Assembly (NCBI RefSeq): GCF_024399315.1 | Contig: NZ_CP075170.1 | Span: 2,418,001-2,482,000, forward strand | Reading direction: 5' to 3' | From: Chryseobacterium sp. MA9 | Lineage (GTDB): Bacteria > Bacteroidota > Bacteroidia > Flavobacteriales > Weeksellaceae | DNA: 64,000 bases | Shown: in pieces, positions 17,551 to 26,902 of the stretch | How the letters are laid out: every line of letters starts with the position of its first letter | How positions within the stretch are numbered: the stretch's first letter is position 1 | Notes under the pieces: generated by a model | Databases searched by the model: none | Told to the model about the DNA's origin: nothing | What the model saw: only the letters and a program-made list of their open reading frames with translations | Position numbers and translations under genes: made by a program

Positions 17551-19029
17551 ATGAATTCAGAAAGTGACTTTATCAAAACAGTTTTCGGACTAAAACTGAA
17601 ACAGCAGAGACAAAAGAAAAACTGGTCTCTGCAGGATCTTGCTGTAAAGACAGGATTATCAAAATCTTACCTTAACGAAATTGAAAACGGAAAAAAATAT
17701 CCCAAACATGATAAGATTATTCAGCTTTCTGAAGCTCTAAGCTGTACTTTTGATGATCTGGTTTCTACCAAACTTGATAAAAGCCTGGCGCCTTTCAATG
17801 AAATTCTGCAGTCTGATTTTTTCAAGGAAGTTCCATTGGAGCTGTTCGGGATCAGCAAAAACAACCTTATCAGCATCATAAGTGATGCTCCCAAGAAAGT
17901 GACGGCTTTCATCAATGCACTGATAGAAATTTCTCAGAATTATAATCTTGGAAAAGAAAGATTTTATTTTGCTGTATTAAGGTCATTTCAGGAATTGTAT
18001 GACAATTATTTTCCGGAAATTGAAGAAAAAGTAAATCTGTTTATTCTGGAAAACCAGGTACAACCCGGCAAAAATTTAAAGTCTGAGATTCTGGAAAAAA
18101 TTCTTGCAGAAAAATTCAGTTACACGATTCAATCTGAAGATTTTGAAAAATACGGGACTCTGGACAACCTTCGTTCGCTTTATATTCCGGAGAGAAAACT
18201 ATTACTACTGAACCAAAAACTGGAAAAAGACCAGAAAACATTTATTCTGGCTAAAGAAATCGGCTTTAATGTACTGGAATTAAAAAATCGTCCCAACACG
18301 TATTCATGGCTTGATTTCGGAAGTTTTGAAGAAATTCTCAACAACTTTTACGCTTCATATTTTGCAGGCGCTCTGTTAATTTCAAAAGAGCCTGTCATTG
18401 AAAAGACATCAGAATTTTTCCAGCACAACACATGGGAATCTGTAAATTTTGAAAATCTTATCAACAGTTTTACCCGTTCCCCCGAAACATTCTATTACCG
18501 ACTGACCAATATTCTTTCGTCTGAAATGGGAATTAAGGACTTATTCTATCTGTGTCTGGTAAAAAAGAAAAATTCAGATAAGATTCAGATTTTAAAAGAA
18601 CTTCATCTGAACCATCAGCAGGCTCCCCATGCCAACGCAACCAACGAACACTACTGCAGAAGATGGATTGCCGTGAAAAATCTTGATCATTTAAAAGAAA
18701 ATGAAACCCTTACTGATGCTCAAATATCTCATTATAAAGATCAGGGAATAAGCTATCTTGTTATTTCCACATCGCAAAAAAATCCTTTTTCAGATGGAAG
18801 CAACAGAAGTTACTGCCTTGGCATTTTATTGAATTCACAGACAATCAAAAAAATAAGTTTTATAAAATCTCCTTCTCTGAAAACCATCAATGTTGGAGTT
18901 ACCTGTGAATCCTGCAGCATTGCAGATTGCGAAGTAAGACAGGCACCGCCGGTAAGGCTGGAAAAGGAACATTTCAATCTAAGCATGAAAAGTTCTGTTG
19001 AAAAAATAAGGAAGAGGTTTGAGAGTTAA
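17551..19029 (+). CDS. XRE-family transcriptional regulator of short-chain acyl/acetate metabolism (RamB/ScfR-like)
   Basis: The 492-residue protein has an N-terminal XRE HTH (residues about 11-66: LKLKQQRQKKNWSLQDLA, then LSKSYLNEIENGKKYP). It has a long middle region and a C-terminal cysteine cluster (CESCSIADCEVRQAPP) as in RamB/PrpC-type regulators with an ImmA-like central domain. RamB-like proteins control isocitrate lyase and malate synthase genes. Its divergent position beside aceBA and the two shared palindromes between them support the same role here. The ligand is unknown; an acyl-CoA or glyoxylate-related metabolite is a guess. Confidence 0.85.
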   Translation: MNSESDFIKTVFGLKLKQQRQKKNWSLQDLAVKTGLSKSYLNEIENGKKYPKHDKIIQLSEALSCTFDDLVSTKLDKSLAPFNEILQSDFFKEVPLELFGISKNNLISIISDAPKKVTAFINALIEISQNYNLGKERFYFAVLRSFQELYDNYFPEIEEKVNLFILENQVQPGKNLKSEILEKILAEKFSYTIQSEDFEKYGTLDNLRSLYIPERKLLLLNQKLEKDQKTFILAKEIGFNVLELKNRPNTYSWLDFGSFEEILNNFYASYFAGALLISKEPVIEKTSEFFQHNTWESVNFENLINSFTRSPETFYYRLTNILSSEMGIKDLFYLCLVKKKNSDKIQILKELHLNHQQAPHANATNEHYCRRWIAVKNLDHLKENETLTDAQISHYKDQGISYLVISTSQKNPFSDGSNRSYCLGILLNSQTIKKISFIKSPSLKTINVGVTCESCSIADCEVRQAPPVRLEKEHFNLSMKSSVEKIRKRFES

Positions 19030-19183
19030 AAAGGTGAATGGTGAATCGTCCATTCGCTTCGCTTGTCAATTTTTATACTGTTCTAAATTATTCGCTTATG
19101 AATTTTTTGCAATATTGACTATTCACTTACGAAGCAAAATTCATCATTGACTTTTATTTCCTATCTTAGTGCAAAACACAGTC

Positions 19184-19837
19184 ATGATATTAGATTTATT
19201 ATTTCCCAACCGTTGCATCCACTGCAACAGAATCATTGATCCTGAACTTTTGGTGTGTGATCTTTGTTTTAGCCAGATTTATTTTACCCACTATTCCTAC
19301 TTTGAAAATAATCCGATTAAGGAAAAATGCAGTTTGTTTTTCCCTGTTGAAAACACCTTTGCCTTACTGCAATTTGAAGAGGAGAGCTTAAGCCGAAAGA
19401 TTATCCATGAACTGAAATACAAAGGCCGGGAAAAAACAGGAAAGATCATTGCAGACTGGACAACAGAACGTCTGGATTTCGATCACGAAAAACCTGATTT
19501 ACTGGTAAGCATACCTCTTCATCCAAAGAAATTTAAGGAACGCGGATATAATCAACTCCATTTATTCACTGAAACTTTATCTTCATTTTACAATATCCCT
19601 TTCGATCATCAATTAATTAAACGAAATTACTATTCAAAAGCTCAGGCTTTAAAAGATAAGAAACATAGGTTGGAATCTATTAATACATTTTCCGTCACCC
19701 AACCTGTAACAGGAAAGCATATTCTTCTGATTGACGATGTTTTCACCACAGGAAATACAGTTTCATCAGTTGCCTGGGAGATTTTAAATGCAGGAAATAA
19801 TAAAGTGAGCGTTTTGGTGATGGCAGTGGATATCTGA
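19184..19837 (+). CDS. ComF family phosphoribosyltransferase-like protein
   Basis: The 217-residue protein starts at ATG 19184 (MILDLLFPNR); the GTG at 19169 is an alternative. An N-terminal zinc-ribbon CIHC...CDLC (residues about 10-28) precedes a PRTase domain whose PRPP loop reads ILLIDDVFTTGNTV near residue 185. This two-part arrangement is typical of ComF/GntX proteins linked to DNA uptake and recycling of DNA-derived compounds. No other competence genes are adjacent. The upstream 150 bp are AT-rich low-complexity sequence. Confidence 0.85.
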   Translation: MILDLLFPNRCIHCNRIIDPELLVCDLCFSQIYFTHYSYFENNPIKEKCSLFFPVENTFALLQFEEESLSRKIIHELKYKGREKTGKIIADWTTERLDFDHEKPDLLVSIPLHPKKFKERGYNQLHLFTETLSSFYNIPFDHQLIKRNYYSKAQALKDKKHRLESINTFSVTQPVTGKHILLIDDVFTTGNTVSSVAWEILNAGNNKVSVLVMAVDI

Positions 19838-20020
19838 TTGAGATGCGATTTTCGAGATACGGGGTGCGAGGGATCAGTTTCGGGATGGTGGAATTCGGGG
19901 TGTGTGGTACGGAAATCATATTTAAAAATACTCTCAAAACTCTGAAGTCCTCCAACTCTCCTCCCCAATCTATTTTCATCGTTCAATTCTTTTTCCTAAT
20001 TTTCCGGAAACTAAACAACT

Positions 20021-20707
20021 ATGCCAAATCTGCTTTTATTACACGGAGCTTTAGGTCACAGCGACATTTTCACACCTTATCTGAACATTCTTTCCCAGTA
20101 TTTTACGGTACACACTCCTTTGTTTTCAGGACATGGAAACCAGGAACTTCCGGCAGAGGGTATTAGTATTGAAAAGTATACTCAGGAATTATCAGAATAC
20201 TGCGAAGTGAATAACTTAAGAGATGTTTCGATTTTCGGGCACAGCATGGGAGGTTACACAGCGCTTTGTTATGCGATGAAAAGCCCTGAAAATGTAAACT
20301 CGATTATAACTTTAGGAACAAAGTTTGACTGGACTGAGGAGCAGGCTTTCAAAGAAAGTAAAATGCTTAATCCTGATATCATTCTTGAGAAAATTCCGCA
20401 GTATGCCCTACTTTTAGAATCACAGCACGGATCAAAATGGAAGCAGCTTCTTCCTGCTATTGCTGATCTGATGATTGATTTAGGTAAAAATCCTCCGTTG
20501 GAAAATAATCTTGCGATGATTAATATTCCTATTCAGATCATGGTAGGAGATAAAGATAATATGGTAACTATTGAAGAGAGTTCAAGAGTTTACAGAAGTC
20601 TTCCGAATGCAAAATTGGCCGTACTTCCGGATACAAAACATCCACTGGATAAAGTACGACCAAGTCTATTGTTGAATTTAATAAAAGATTTTTGGAATCT
20701 TTCTTAA
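20021..20707 (+). CDS. alpha/beta hydrolase
   Basis: The 228-residue protein has the canonical fold motifs. The oxyanion region is LLLHGALGHS, the nucleophile elbow GHSMGG (near residue 84), the acid MVGDKDNM (near 182) and the base His in DTKHPLDK. There is no signal peptide, so it is cytoplasmic. It resembles small esterase or MhpC/BioH-type hydrolases, but the substrate cannot be inferred. It ends 1 bp before the convergent upp gene. Confidence 0.85.
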   Translation: MPNLLLLHGALGHSDIFTPYLNILSQYFTVHTPLFSGHGNQELPAEGISIEKYTQELSEYCEVNNLRDVSIFGHSMGGYTALCYAMKSPENVNSIITLGTKFDWTEEQAFKESKMLNPDIILEKIPQYALLLESQHGSKWKQLLPAIADLMIDLGKNPPLENNLAMINIPIQIMVGDKDNMVTIEESSRVYRSLPNAKLAVLPDTKHPLDKVRPSLLLNLIKDFWNLS

Positions 20708-20708
20708 A

Positions 20709-21359
20709 TTATCTTTGAAGTTTTTCTCCGTAACTAAGATCTCCGGCATCTCCTAAACCAGGAGTAATATAACCTTTTGATGTTAATTCTTCATCTATCG
20801 CTCCTACCCAGATGTGAGCTTCGGGGTAAGCATTCTGAATGGTTTCAACACCTTGTTTTGAAGCAATTGCTGCAACAATATGAAGCTGGGTTGGATTTCC
20901 ATTGGTTAAAAGGTCTTTAATTGCTTCAATTAAAGAAGCTCCTGTTGCCAGCATCGGGTCTGCCACAATCAAAGGTCTGCCTTCGATGCTTGGGCAGGTC
21001 AGATAATCCTGTTTGATTGAGAAATAATCGTTTGCATCGTGTTTTCTGTAGGCAGCTACAAAACCGCAGTCAGCCCTGTCTAGATAGTTCAGAATTCCTT
21101 CAAACAATGGAACTCCGGCTCTTAAAATAGTGGTAATAACCGGCTGTACAGCAATTTCCCTGCTTTTTATTGTATCTAAAGGAGTTTGAATTTCAACTTC
21201 TCTGTACTCCAGTCCTTTACTGATTTCAAAAGCGGCAATCTCTCCGATTCTTTCCATATTTCTTCTGAATCTCATTCGGTCATGCTGAATGTCAACGTTT
21301 CTAAGTTCGTTAATCCATTCATTGACAAGAGAAAAGTTTTGCGATAAAATAGTAAGCAT
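20709..21359 (-). CDS. upp: uracil phosphoribosyltransferase
   Basis: This is a pyrimidine salvage enzyme converting uracil and PRPP to UMP. The 216-residue protein contains the PRPP-binding signature VADPMLATGAS (residues about 131-141), an LRAGVPLFEG loop and the uracil-binding GYITPGLGDAGDLSYG at the C-terminus. The length is the family norm. It is convergent with the hydrolase upstream. It is probably transcribed alone from an AT-rich region with no clear consensus promoter. Confidence 0.95.
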   Translation of the reverse strand: MLTILSQNFSLVNEWINELRNVDIQHDRMRFRRNMERIGEIAAFEISKGLEYREVEIQTPLDTIKSREIAVQPVITTILRAGVPLFEGILNYLDRADCGFVAAYRKHDANDYFSIKQDYLTCPSIEGRPLIVADPMLATGASLIEAIKDLLTNGNPTQLHIVAAIASKQGVETIQNAYPEAHIWVGAIDEELTSKGYITPGLGDAGDLSYGEKLQR

Positions 21360-21560
21360 GAAAATTTTATTTTTAATTTCAGTTAATTGATATTAATTCC
21401 TGCAAAATTACAACTAAAAAACGAATTGAAAGATTGGGCCAGAGGAGAAATAAAGCATATTAATGAAAATAAACCTATGCAATATATTATAATTATTTAA
21501 TGATAAAAAGTCTGATTTTAGGGATGAGCGCTAGGTTTTTAATTTAAAATCAAAAAAAAT

Positions 21561-21588
21561 CCGGCAAGCAAACTTACCGGATTTTTCT
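21561..21588 (-). terminator. der terminator
   Basis: On the minus strand CCGGTAAG and CTTGCCGG pair with one mismatch around TTTG, followed by ATTTTTTTTG, about 15 bp past the der stop. Confidence 0.6.
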
Positions 21589-21603
21589 TGAACATTGTTC
21601 TTA

Positions 21604-22914
21604 TTATTTTTGTCTGAAATACACTTCAATCGGAACTCCGGTAAATCCGAATTCTTTTCTCAACTGGTTTTCAGTAAATCTTTTATAAGGTTCCTTTACA
21701 TACTGTGGAAGGTTACAGAAGAATACAAACTGTGGTGACGGCGTTGGAAGCTGCACACAATATTTGATCTTGATATATTTTCCTTTCAATGCTGGTGGCG
21801 GTGTATTTTCGAAGATTGGAAGCATTACTTCATTCAGTTTTGAAGTTTTGATCTTCTTCTTACGGTCTTCATAAACCTCCATTGCTACTTCTACAGCTTT
21901 TAAGATTCTCTGCTTCGTTAAAGCCGAAACAAATAAGATTGGAATATCCTGGAACTGACCGATTTTGTCTTTGATTGATTTTTCGAAATCACGCATTGTG
22001 TTGGTCTGCTTGTCTTCGATCAAATCCCATTTATTAACAAGGATTACAATTCCTTTTCTGTTTTTCTGAGCCAATCCAAAGATATTCATATCCTGAGATT
22101 CCCAACCTTGTGTAGCATCTACCATAATGATTACTACGTCAGAATACTCGATAGAACGGATAGATCTCATTACAGAATAGAATTCAAGATCTTCACTTAC
22201 CTTAGATTTTCTTCTCATCCCTGCAGTATCTACCAATACAAACTCGTGCCCGAATTTATTATATAAAGTCTGGATACTGTCTCTTGTAGTTCCTGCAATA
22301 TCAGTTACAATATTTCTTTCAACATCCAGTAAAGCATTTGTCATCGTAGATTTCCCTACGTTTGGACGACCCGCAATAGTGATTTTAGGTAATCCTTCAA
22401 AAGGATCTTTATATTCTGTTGTTGGGAAGTCTCTAACGATATCATCTAAGATTTCTCCTGTTCCTGAACCGGTAGCGGAAGAAAGAGTGTAATATTTATC
22501 AATTCCTAACTGGTAGAATTCTGTTGCCGGAAGTTCTTCTTTGGCAGAATCTACTTTATTGATAACAATATAAATTGGTTTATTGGATCTTCTTAGTAAT
22601 CTGTAAATTTCGTAATCTGTATCAGTAAGTCCCTCCTCCACATTCATCATAAAGATAATGGAAGTAGCTTCTTCTACGGCTAATTGTACCTGCTTACGAA
22701 TTTCTTCTTCAAAGATATCATCCGTACCTACATCATAACCTCCGGTATCAATTACAGTAAAATCTACTCCATTCCAGTCAGATTTTCCGTAGTGACGGTC
22801 TCTGGTAACACCAGCTGTAGAATCTACAATAGCTTCTCTTCTTTCTAATAAACGATTAAAAAGCGTGGATTTTCCTACGTTGGGACGTCCAACGATTGCG
22901 ACAATATTTGACAT
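21604..22914 (-). CDS. der: ribosome-associated GTPase Der (EngA)
   Basis: Der has two tandem GTPase domains and acts in 50S ribosome assembly. Both P-loops are present: GRPNVGKS at residues 8-15 and again near 182-189. Each domain has its DxxG switch (VIDTGGY, VLVDTAGMRR) and NKxD (VINKVDSA, LVNKWDLI). The C-terminal KH-like domain ends GFTGVPIEVYFRQK. The 436-residue length matches the family. The gene stands alone, with a terminator following. Confidence 0.95.
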   Translation of the reverse strand: MSNIVAIVGRPNVGKSTLFNRLLERREAIVDSTAGVTRDRHYGKSDWNGVDFTVIDTGGYDVGTDDIFEEEIRKQVQLAVEEATSIIFMMNVEEGLTDTDYEIYRLLRRSNKPIYIVINKVDSAKEELPATEFYQLGIDKYYTLSSATGSGTGEILDDIVRDFPTTEYKDPFEGLPKITIAGRPNVGKSTMTNALLDVERNIVTDIAGTTRDSIQTLYNKFGHEFVLVDTAGMRRKSKVSEDLEFYSVMRSIRSIEYSDVVIIMVDATQGWESQDMNIFGLAQKNRKGIVILVNKWDLIEDKQTNTMRDFEKSIKDKIGQFQDIPILFVSALTKQRILKAVEVAMEVYEDRKKKIKTSKLNEVMLPIFENTPPPALKGKYIKIKYCVQLPTPSPQFVFFCNLPQYVKEPYKRFTENQLRKEFGFTGVPIEVYFRQK

Positions 22915-23291
22915 AAAAAATGTTTAATAATCCTTCTGCTTATGCTCAGGATATGTTATTAATGGGTTACTCCAACTTTTGGAGCCCAATTTTTTGCAAA
23001 GATAAGATTTTATTATTTAACGAGGCTTTTAAGGATGGAAGCTGGAAGAAGGAGGCTGGAAGTTATTATCCATCGGATAAATTAGCATAAACCTTACTCT
23101 TCAAATTGAGCAGACAATATTCATAAATCTGCTGTTTATGGGGTAGAAGCAGACTTTTTTTTAATTTTTTATTAAAAAATAATTATTTGGATATCAATAA
23201 GTAAAGCGTTTTATATTCTTATTATGTTAATTAATCTTTAATTTTGATTTTTATATTTAAAATAAATTCTATAATTTCGCATCATCGAAAC
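22915..23291. other. intergenic region upstream of tRNA-Gln
   Basis: The stretch of 377 bp is AT-rich with no convincing gene. It includes the degenerate GGAAGCTGG-type repeat (about 23034-23067) and the tRNA-Gln promoter zone with a weak TAATTTCG element near 23272. Confidence 0.5.
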
Positions 23292-23362
23292 AGACCTATA
23301 GTGTAACGGTAGCACTCCGGTTTTTGGTACCGTCAGTCGGGGTTCGAATCCCTGTGGGTCTA
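23292..23362 (+). tRNA. tRNA-Gln (anticodon UUG)
   Basis: A 71-nt cloverleaf without encoded CCA. The acceptor stem is AGACCTA/TGGGTCT, the D-arm contains GTAACGGTAGC, the anticodon stem-loop CGGT-TTTTGGT-ACCG gives UUG, and the T-arm has GGTTCGAATCC. Its 3' end from 23351 is the left attachment site of an integrative element, which restores a fully paired acceptor stem. The original downstream terminator now lies at the far right end of the element (about 35933-35960). Confidence 0.95.
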
Positions 23363-23365
23363 CAA
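23351..23365 (+). other. attL core at the tRNA-Gln 3' end
   Basis: CCTGTGGGTCTACAA differs at one base from CCTGTGAGTCTACAA at 35920-35934. The mismatch is inside the acceptor stem, and the tRNA copy is the one that pairs perfectly. Confidence 0.8.
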
Positions 23366-23374
23366 CCAAACAAA

Positions 23375-23409
23375 AGCAACTCGCTAATTTACAGCAAGTT
23401 GCTTTTTTA
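23375..23409 (+). terminator. terminator carried by the element's left end
   Basis: AGCAACTCGCT and AGCAAGTTGCT form an 11-bp stem with one mismatch, followed by TTTTTT. It supplies a terminator to the interrupted tRNA gene. Confidence 0.75.
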
Positions 23410-23410
23410 T

Positions 23411-23450
23411 TTTGGTCACTTTCGGTCACTTGGTCACGATTTTGGTCACT
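23411..23450 (+). repeat. GGTCAC direct repeats, left end
   Basis: Four GGTCAC units sit at 23414, 23424, 23432 and 23444, three of them as TTTGGTCACT or TTCGGTCACT. The same decamer occurs twice at the right end (35780-35801) in the same orientation. They look like arm-type integrase sites. Confidence 0.7.
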
Positions 23451-23510
23451 GTTTTTGTAAAAAACTCCTTGAGTGTACATCATTGAACTTATTTGAATCT
23501 GATTGTATTT

Positions 23511-24035
23511 TTAAGCTCGGAAATAATGTCCATCTGATTCAAAATAATCATACATTATGCTCCGTGCGGTTGCGCTCCAATCAATCACAACCCAATTAGG
23601 AATATTAAACGTATCATCTTCGTAAAGCCATTGTACAAAATCTTCATCACTTTCAAACTCGCCGTAATAAAAATTGTTTACATACTCATAAAGGCTTTGA
23701 AACTCAATTTTACCTAAACAATCTAAACACGCTTCGTAAACTTCTAGGTCATGACCTGAATCGTTGATTTGTTCTATTATTTCGTAAATATCTTTAGATA
23801 TGTGACATTCACTTAACAAACCCATTTTTTCAAGAAAAGGACATTCATAGTCCTGAAACATAAATTCAGGGTCGGATTCGTCACTGTGTAACTCATACAT
23901 TGCGGTGAGCAGTGAATCATAGTCGGAATAATCCGAAAGGTTTAACCATTTCCCAAATAATGAGCCGTTGTTGTACTTTGCGTACGTTCCTACATAGATA
24001 CTTGCCGTATCAAGACAATTTGTTAACTTTGTCAT
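23511..24035 (-). CDS. ardA: ArdA-family anti-restriction protein
   Basis: This 174-residue, strongly acidic protein has many Asp and Glu residues spread over the whole length, as in DNA-mimic ArdA proteins. The N-terminal ASIYVGTYAKYNNGSLFGKWLNLSDYSDYD matches the ArdA start, and the later EFESDEDFVQWLYEDD and PNWVVIDWSATARSIMYDY match the family C-terminal half. ArdA blocks type I restriction enzymes and so protects incoming element DNA. It lies next to attL, at the opposite end from the integrase. Confidence 0.9.
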   Translation of the reverse strand: MTKLTNCLDTASIYVGTYAKYNNGSLFGKWLNLSDYSDYDSLLTAMYELHSDESDPEFMFQDYECPFLEKMGLLSECHISKDIYEIIEQINDSGHDLEVYEACLDCLGKIEFQSLYEYVNNFYYGEFESDEDFVQWLYEDDTFNIPNWVVIDWSATARSIMYDYFESDGHYFRA

Positions 24036-25082
24036 AGTCGATAATTTTAAGTCAGATTTAAAATTTATTGATGTCGCCTAGCAGTACGCCAATACTTCTA
24101 GGCATTTTTGTTTTTTCTGAAACCTTGTACACATAGAAACAAGGTAGTAAGTCGCTCAAATAAGCAGTATAAATATACGACAAAAACATGATAACCACCA
24201 GCTTTACAAGCACTTTTTAACCAAAATATCAACCGTTGTTAAAAACTTTTTAACCACTCAGAGCGCAGGAAAACAAAAACAGTCTGAGAAAAACAAAATC
24301 CGAACATAGGGGACGTTACGAAAAAAGTCAGATAACCCATACCCAAAACGTTATAGTAGGTACAGACCCGATACATATTCAAAATTTTGAGATTGGGTAC
24401 AGGGGGGCGTTTTTACATTGAAAATTTGATACGGTGGGGTAAATGGGAGCATATATATTGCCCAGCCAGCCAGCCAACCTTATAACAATAAACCCAGAAG
24501 TTCTTAAAACAGATAAGGGTTCACCCCATTGATTCCCGAAATATTAGTTTAGATTAGTTAGAAGCGTATTATTAGGGGAGGTAAATATTAATAGTGTATT
24601 GGTACTATCCGTTAACACATCTACTCATAATTATTTACAAAGATCGGTAGAGCATTTGGGGTAAATAGAGAGATAATATATTGACAAAATCACACCTTTT
24701 CAAATCACTGATTTTTTAACCTCTGATAAAACCATAGAGATTGCTTACCATACCTAAAACCAAGATAAAATCTTTAATACTGAAAAAAATTTCACAGGTT
24801 TTTGAAGCAAAGCCAAAAGATTCGTAAAATTTCATATTTTTGTAGCTACAATTTTATCGAAAAAAACAGAAGCATAGCTTTTATTTTGTTAAAGGAAATC
24901 TGACAGTTTCAAAAAAAACAATACAGAATAAATAGTTTATGACTCGTGCTATAGGGGCACGGGTTATTCCTATTTGTGTTGTTTGGCTTTGTCAGAGCCT
25001 CCTTTAGCAAGTATGGTTTAATCCCGTGCTTTCTGCATTAATAACCTTTCACTTTGCGGGATTAGTGAGCTGACAAATCACT
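24036..25082. other. 1-kb non-coding module of the element
   Basis: No credible gene is present on either strand. Visible elements are a GCCTAG...CTAGGC hairpin followed by a T-rich run (about 24075-24115), an ACCTTGT...ACAAGGT hairpin (24121-24147), two copies of a CTTTTTAACC word near 24211 and 24247, a CAAAATTTTG palindrome near 24379, a CCAGCCAGCCAGCC tract near 24463 and a TATTTTTG -7 element at 24835-24842. The position and features would suit a replication or transfer origin, but no known origin family is recognised. Confidence 0.5.
24985..25077 (+). promoter_or_regulatory. nested inverted repeats in the leader of the 25083 gene
   Basis: TTTGTCAG (24988-24995) pairs with CTGACAAA (25070-25077), enclosing TAATCCCG (25019-25026) paired with CGGGATTA (25057-25064). 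A competing GGCT/AGCC hairpin (24985-24999) would hide the first arm. The last arm ends 5 nt before the ATG, so pairing could occlude translation. Confidence 0.55.
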
Positions 25083-25460
25083 ATGAAAAAAGTCTTTATT
25101 TCTACTATGTTGCTCGTGGCAGTGAGCGCATTTTCTCAGGAAAAATTTGATTGTAACAATCTTTCTAAAACAGATTATCTCAACAAGTATCAGGAACTCA
25201 AAAGCTACGGGCTTGATAAAATCACACTCAAAGACGGTACGGAAGTCTTACCGCTAGTCATATCAAAAGTTTATGACGAAAACAGCCTGAGACAGGTTTG
25301 CATCAATTCAGCTTATGCAGACCATAGATACGGTACAGAAGCCCATTACGAAATGTATCGTAAGAATATCTACAACGGTATGTCTCGAGAAACATTCATG
25401 AAAAACTCGGATTACTTTGAGATATTTTTAGAAATGATTGCACAACTTAAAAACCAATAG
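25083..25460 (+). CDS. exported hypothetical protein
   Basis: The 125-residue protein has a signal peptide (VFISTMLLVAVSAFSQ) and a small mature domain with two Cys residues (FDCNN, RQVCIN) that could form a disulfide. It is charged and likely helical at the C-terminus. No family is recognised. It sits behind a long structured leader and directly precedes the membrane protein gene at 25465, 4 bp apart, so the two are probably an operon. Confidence 0.7.
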   Translation: MKKVFISTMLLVAVSAFSQEKFDCNNLSKTDYLNKYQELKSYGLDKITLKDGTEVLPLVISKVYDENSLRQVCINSAYADHRYGTEAHYEMYRKNIYNGMSRETFMKNSDYFEIFLEMIAQLKNQ

Positions 25461-25464
25461 TACG

Positions 25465-26445
25465 ATGGAAAAGAAAACTATTCAGGTTGACAAAAACATC
25501 CCAAAATCAGTGCTGACAGGTTTTGTATTGGCATTTTTATCAGTTTTTGCAGTCGAGCATTTTAGTACATTCTCATTCATCCCCAATCTTGGTAAACCCG
25601 CCATAGATTATGGACACAAGATTGTTTTGAGCGGAACATACGACACCCGAATAACACCCGTAGGTGCATTGTATCAAACAACGCCTTTTGGAACAAAGAT
25701 AGATTTACCGACAAATGGAATGATGTGTAGTGAGCTACTGTTTGATTCTGAGTTCAAGAGCTACTCTAATAAAGGCGTGTTATACGCAAAATCTGTTTTT
25801 AGCGATTACAAATATCTCCTGTTGTTTTGGTTAGCATACACACTCATCGCACTGTTTTTTAAAAGATACCGTCTAAAGGTTTTGATTCTGATTCTGCCAA
25901 TATTAGGTATCAGTTGTGACAAAACTAAACAAGAACCAATCACAACCTCTAAAACAGTTACAGACACCACAAAAACAGCCTTAAACAACCCAAATATACC
26001 AATCCCTCAAAACACGCCCGAAACAGCCGTAAAACACTCATTTGTAGTCTTCAAGGTAAAAGACAAATATTTCGGTAAAGAATCTGTCATAGTAACAGGG
26101 ATATTTAACACACCCTACACTATTAGCACTGATGAGGAATACATGATTTTAGACGATACACAGGCAAAGTGCAACGCCTATCTGTTTGACAAAAACATTC
26201 TTGAAAGGTACATGATGAGATTTGACAGTTACGCAGAAGCAAGTCAGGAAAAGGAACGAATCTCTAAAATCCATAACACCACAGTATCTAATAATCCAAA
26301 AACCTTGACCAAAGAAGAAAAGGAGCAGATTATCAGAGAATGGAAGAGCATTACACCCGAAGAACACGAACAAGCTCGACAGTTACAAATGGAGCATGAA
26401 ATGTGGGTTGAGGAACAGAAAAGAAATAACCAAAACTATAATTAA
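25465..26445 (+). CDS. hypothetical membrane-anchored protein
   Basis: The ATG at 25465 gives a 326-residue protein (MEKKTIQVDK); an upstream in-frame ATG at 25438 lies inside the previous gene. There are two or three hydrophobic segments (around residues 16-34, 113-128 and 135-148, the last ending LPILGISCD). These are followed by a long Thr/Pro-rich, then charged, region with a Glu/Lys-rich C-terminal coil (EEKEQIIREWKSI). The order suggests inner-membrane helices and a large soluble tail. No motif is recognised. Confidence 0.7.
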   Translation: MEKKTIQVDKNIPKSVLTGFVLAFLSVFAVEHFSTFSFIPNLGKPAIDYGHKIVLSGTYDTRITPVGALYQTTPFGTKIDLPTNGMMCSELLFDSEFKSYSNKGVLYAKSVFSDYKYLLLFWLAYTLIALFFKRYRLKVLILILPILGISCDKTKQEPITTSKTVTDTTKTALNNPNIPIPQNTPETAVKHSFVVFKVKDKYFGKESVIVTGIFNTPYTISTDEEYMILDDTQAKCNAYLFDKNILERYMMRFDSYAEASQEKERISKIHNTTVSNNPKTLTKEEKEQIIREWKSITPEEHEQARQLQMEHEMWVEEQKRNNQNYN

Positions 26446-26461
26446 CATCAAAATTTCAATT

Positions 26462-26902
26462 ATGAAAAAACAATTATTCCTAGCATTATCGTTAACAACT
26501 CTATTAGTAACCGTAAATTGCTCGAGCAACAATGACGATGATAACAACACACAGCAAACAAACCCTTCAACAACTCAATATTTTCACCCTCCCACGTGGA
26601 TTCAGGGAACTTGGGGCGTGACTAATGGAACAACCTCAAACAAGCTATACAAATTTACAACAGATGATTTTATACTACTTGTAACAGGTGTAAGCGAACA
26701 GAGTATGACGGGAACAATCAAATCAAGTCCGAACGGTGGAAGTGTTGACGAAACCGTTAACAGTAATGCGCAGTATAACTTTACTGTTAAATATAACATC
26801 ACAACCACAACACAGAGTTTTGAGTTCAGGAAAGTATCAGCAACCCACATACAATGGAAAGATAACAGTAACGGAACTTGGTTTGATTTGGTAAAAATGT
26901 AA
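26462..26902 (+). CDS. small lipoprotein, unknown function
   Basis: The 146-residue product starts at ATG 26462. Its N-terminus is a signal peptide with lipobox-like LLVTVNCSSN. After the cysteine comes an acidic Asn/Asp-rich tether and a beta-type domain with repeated Trp residues (PPTWIQGTWGV, THIQWKDNSNGTW). This pattern is common in Bacteroidota surface lipoproteins that fold as small beta barrels. It follows the membrane protein by 16 bp. Confidence 0.75.
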   Translation: MKKQLFLALSLTTLLVTVNCSSNNDDDNNTQQTNPSTTQYFHPPTWIQGTWGVTNGTTSNKLYKFTTDDFILLVTGVSEQSMTGTIKSSPNGGSVDETVNSNAQYNFTVKYNITTTTQSFEFRKVSATHIQWKDNSNGTWFDLVKM

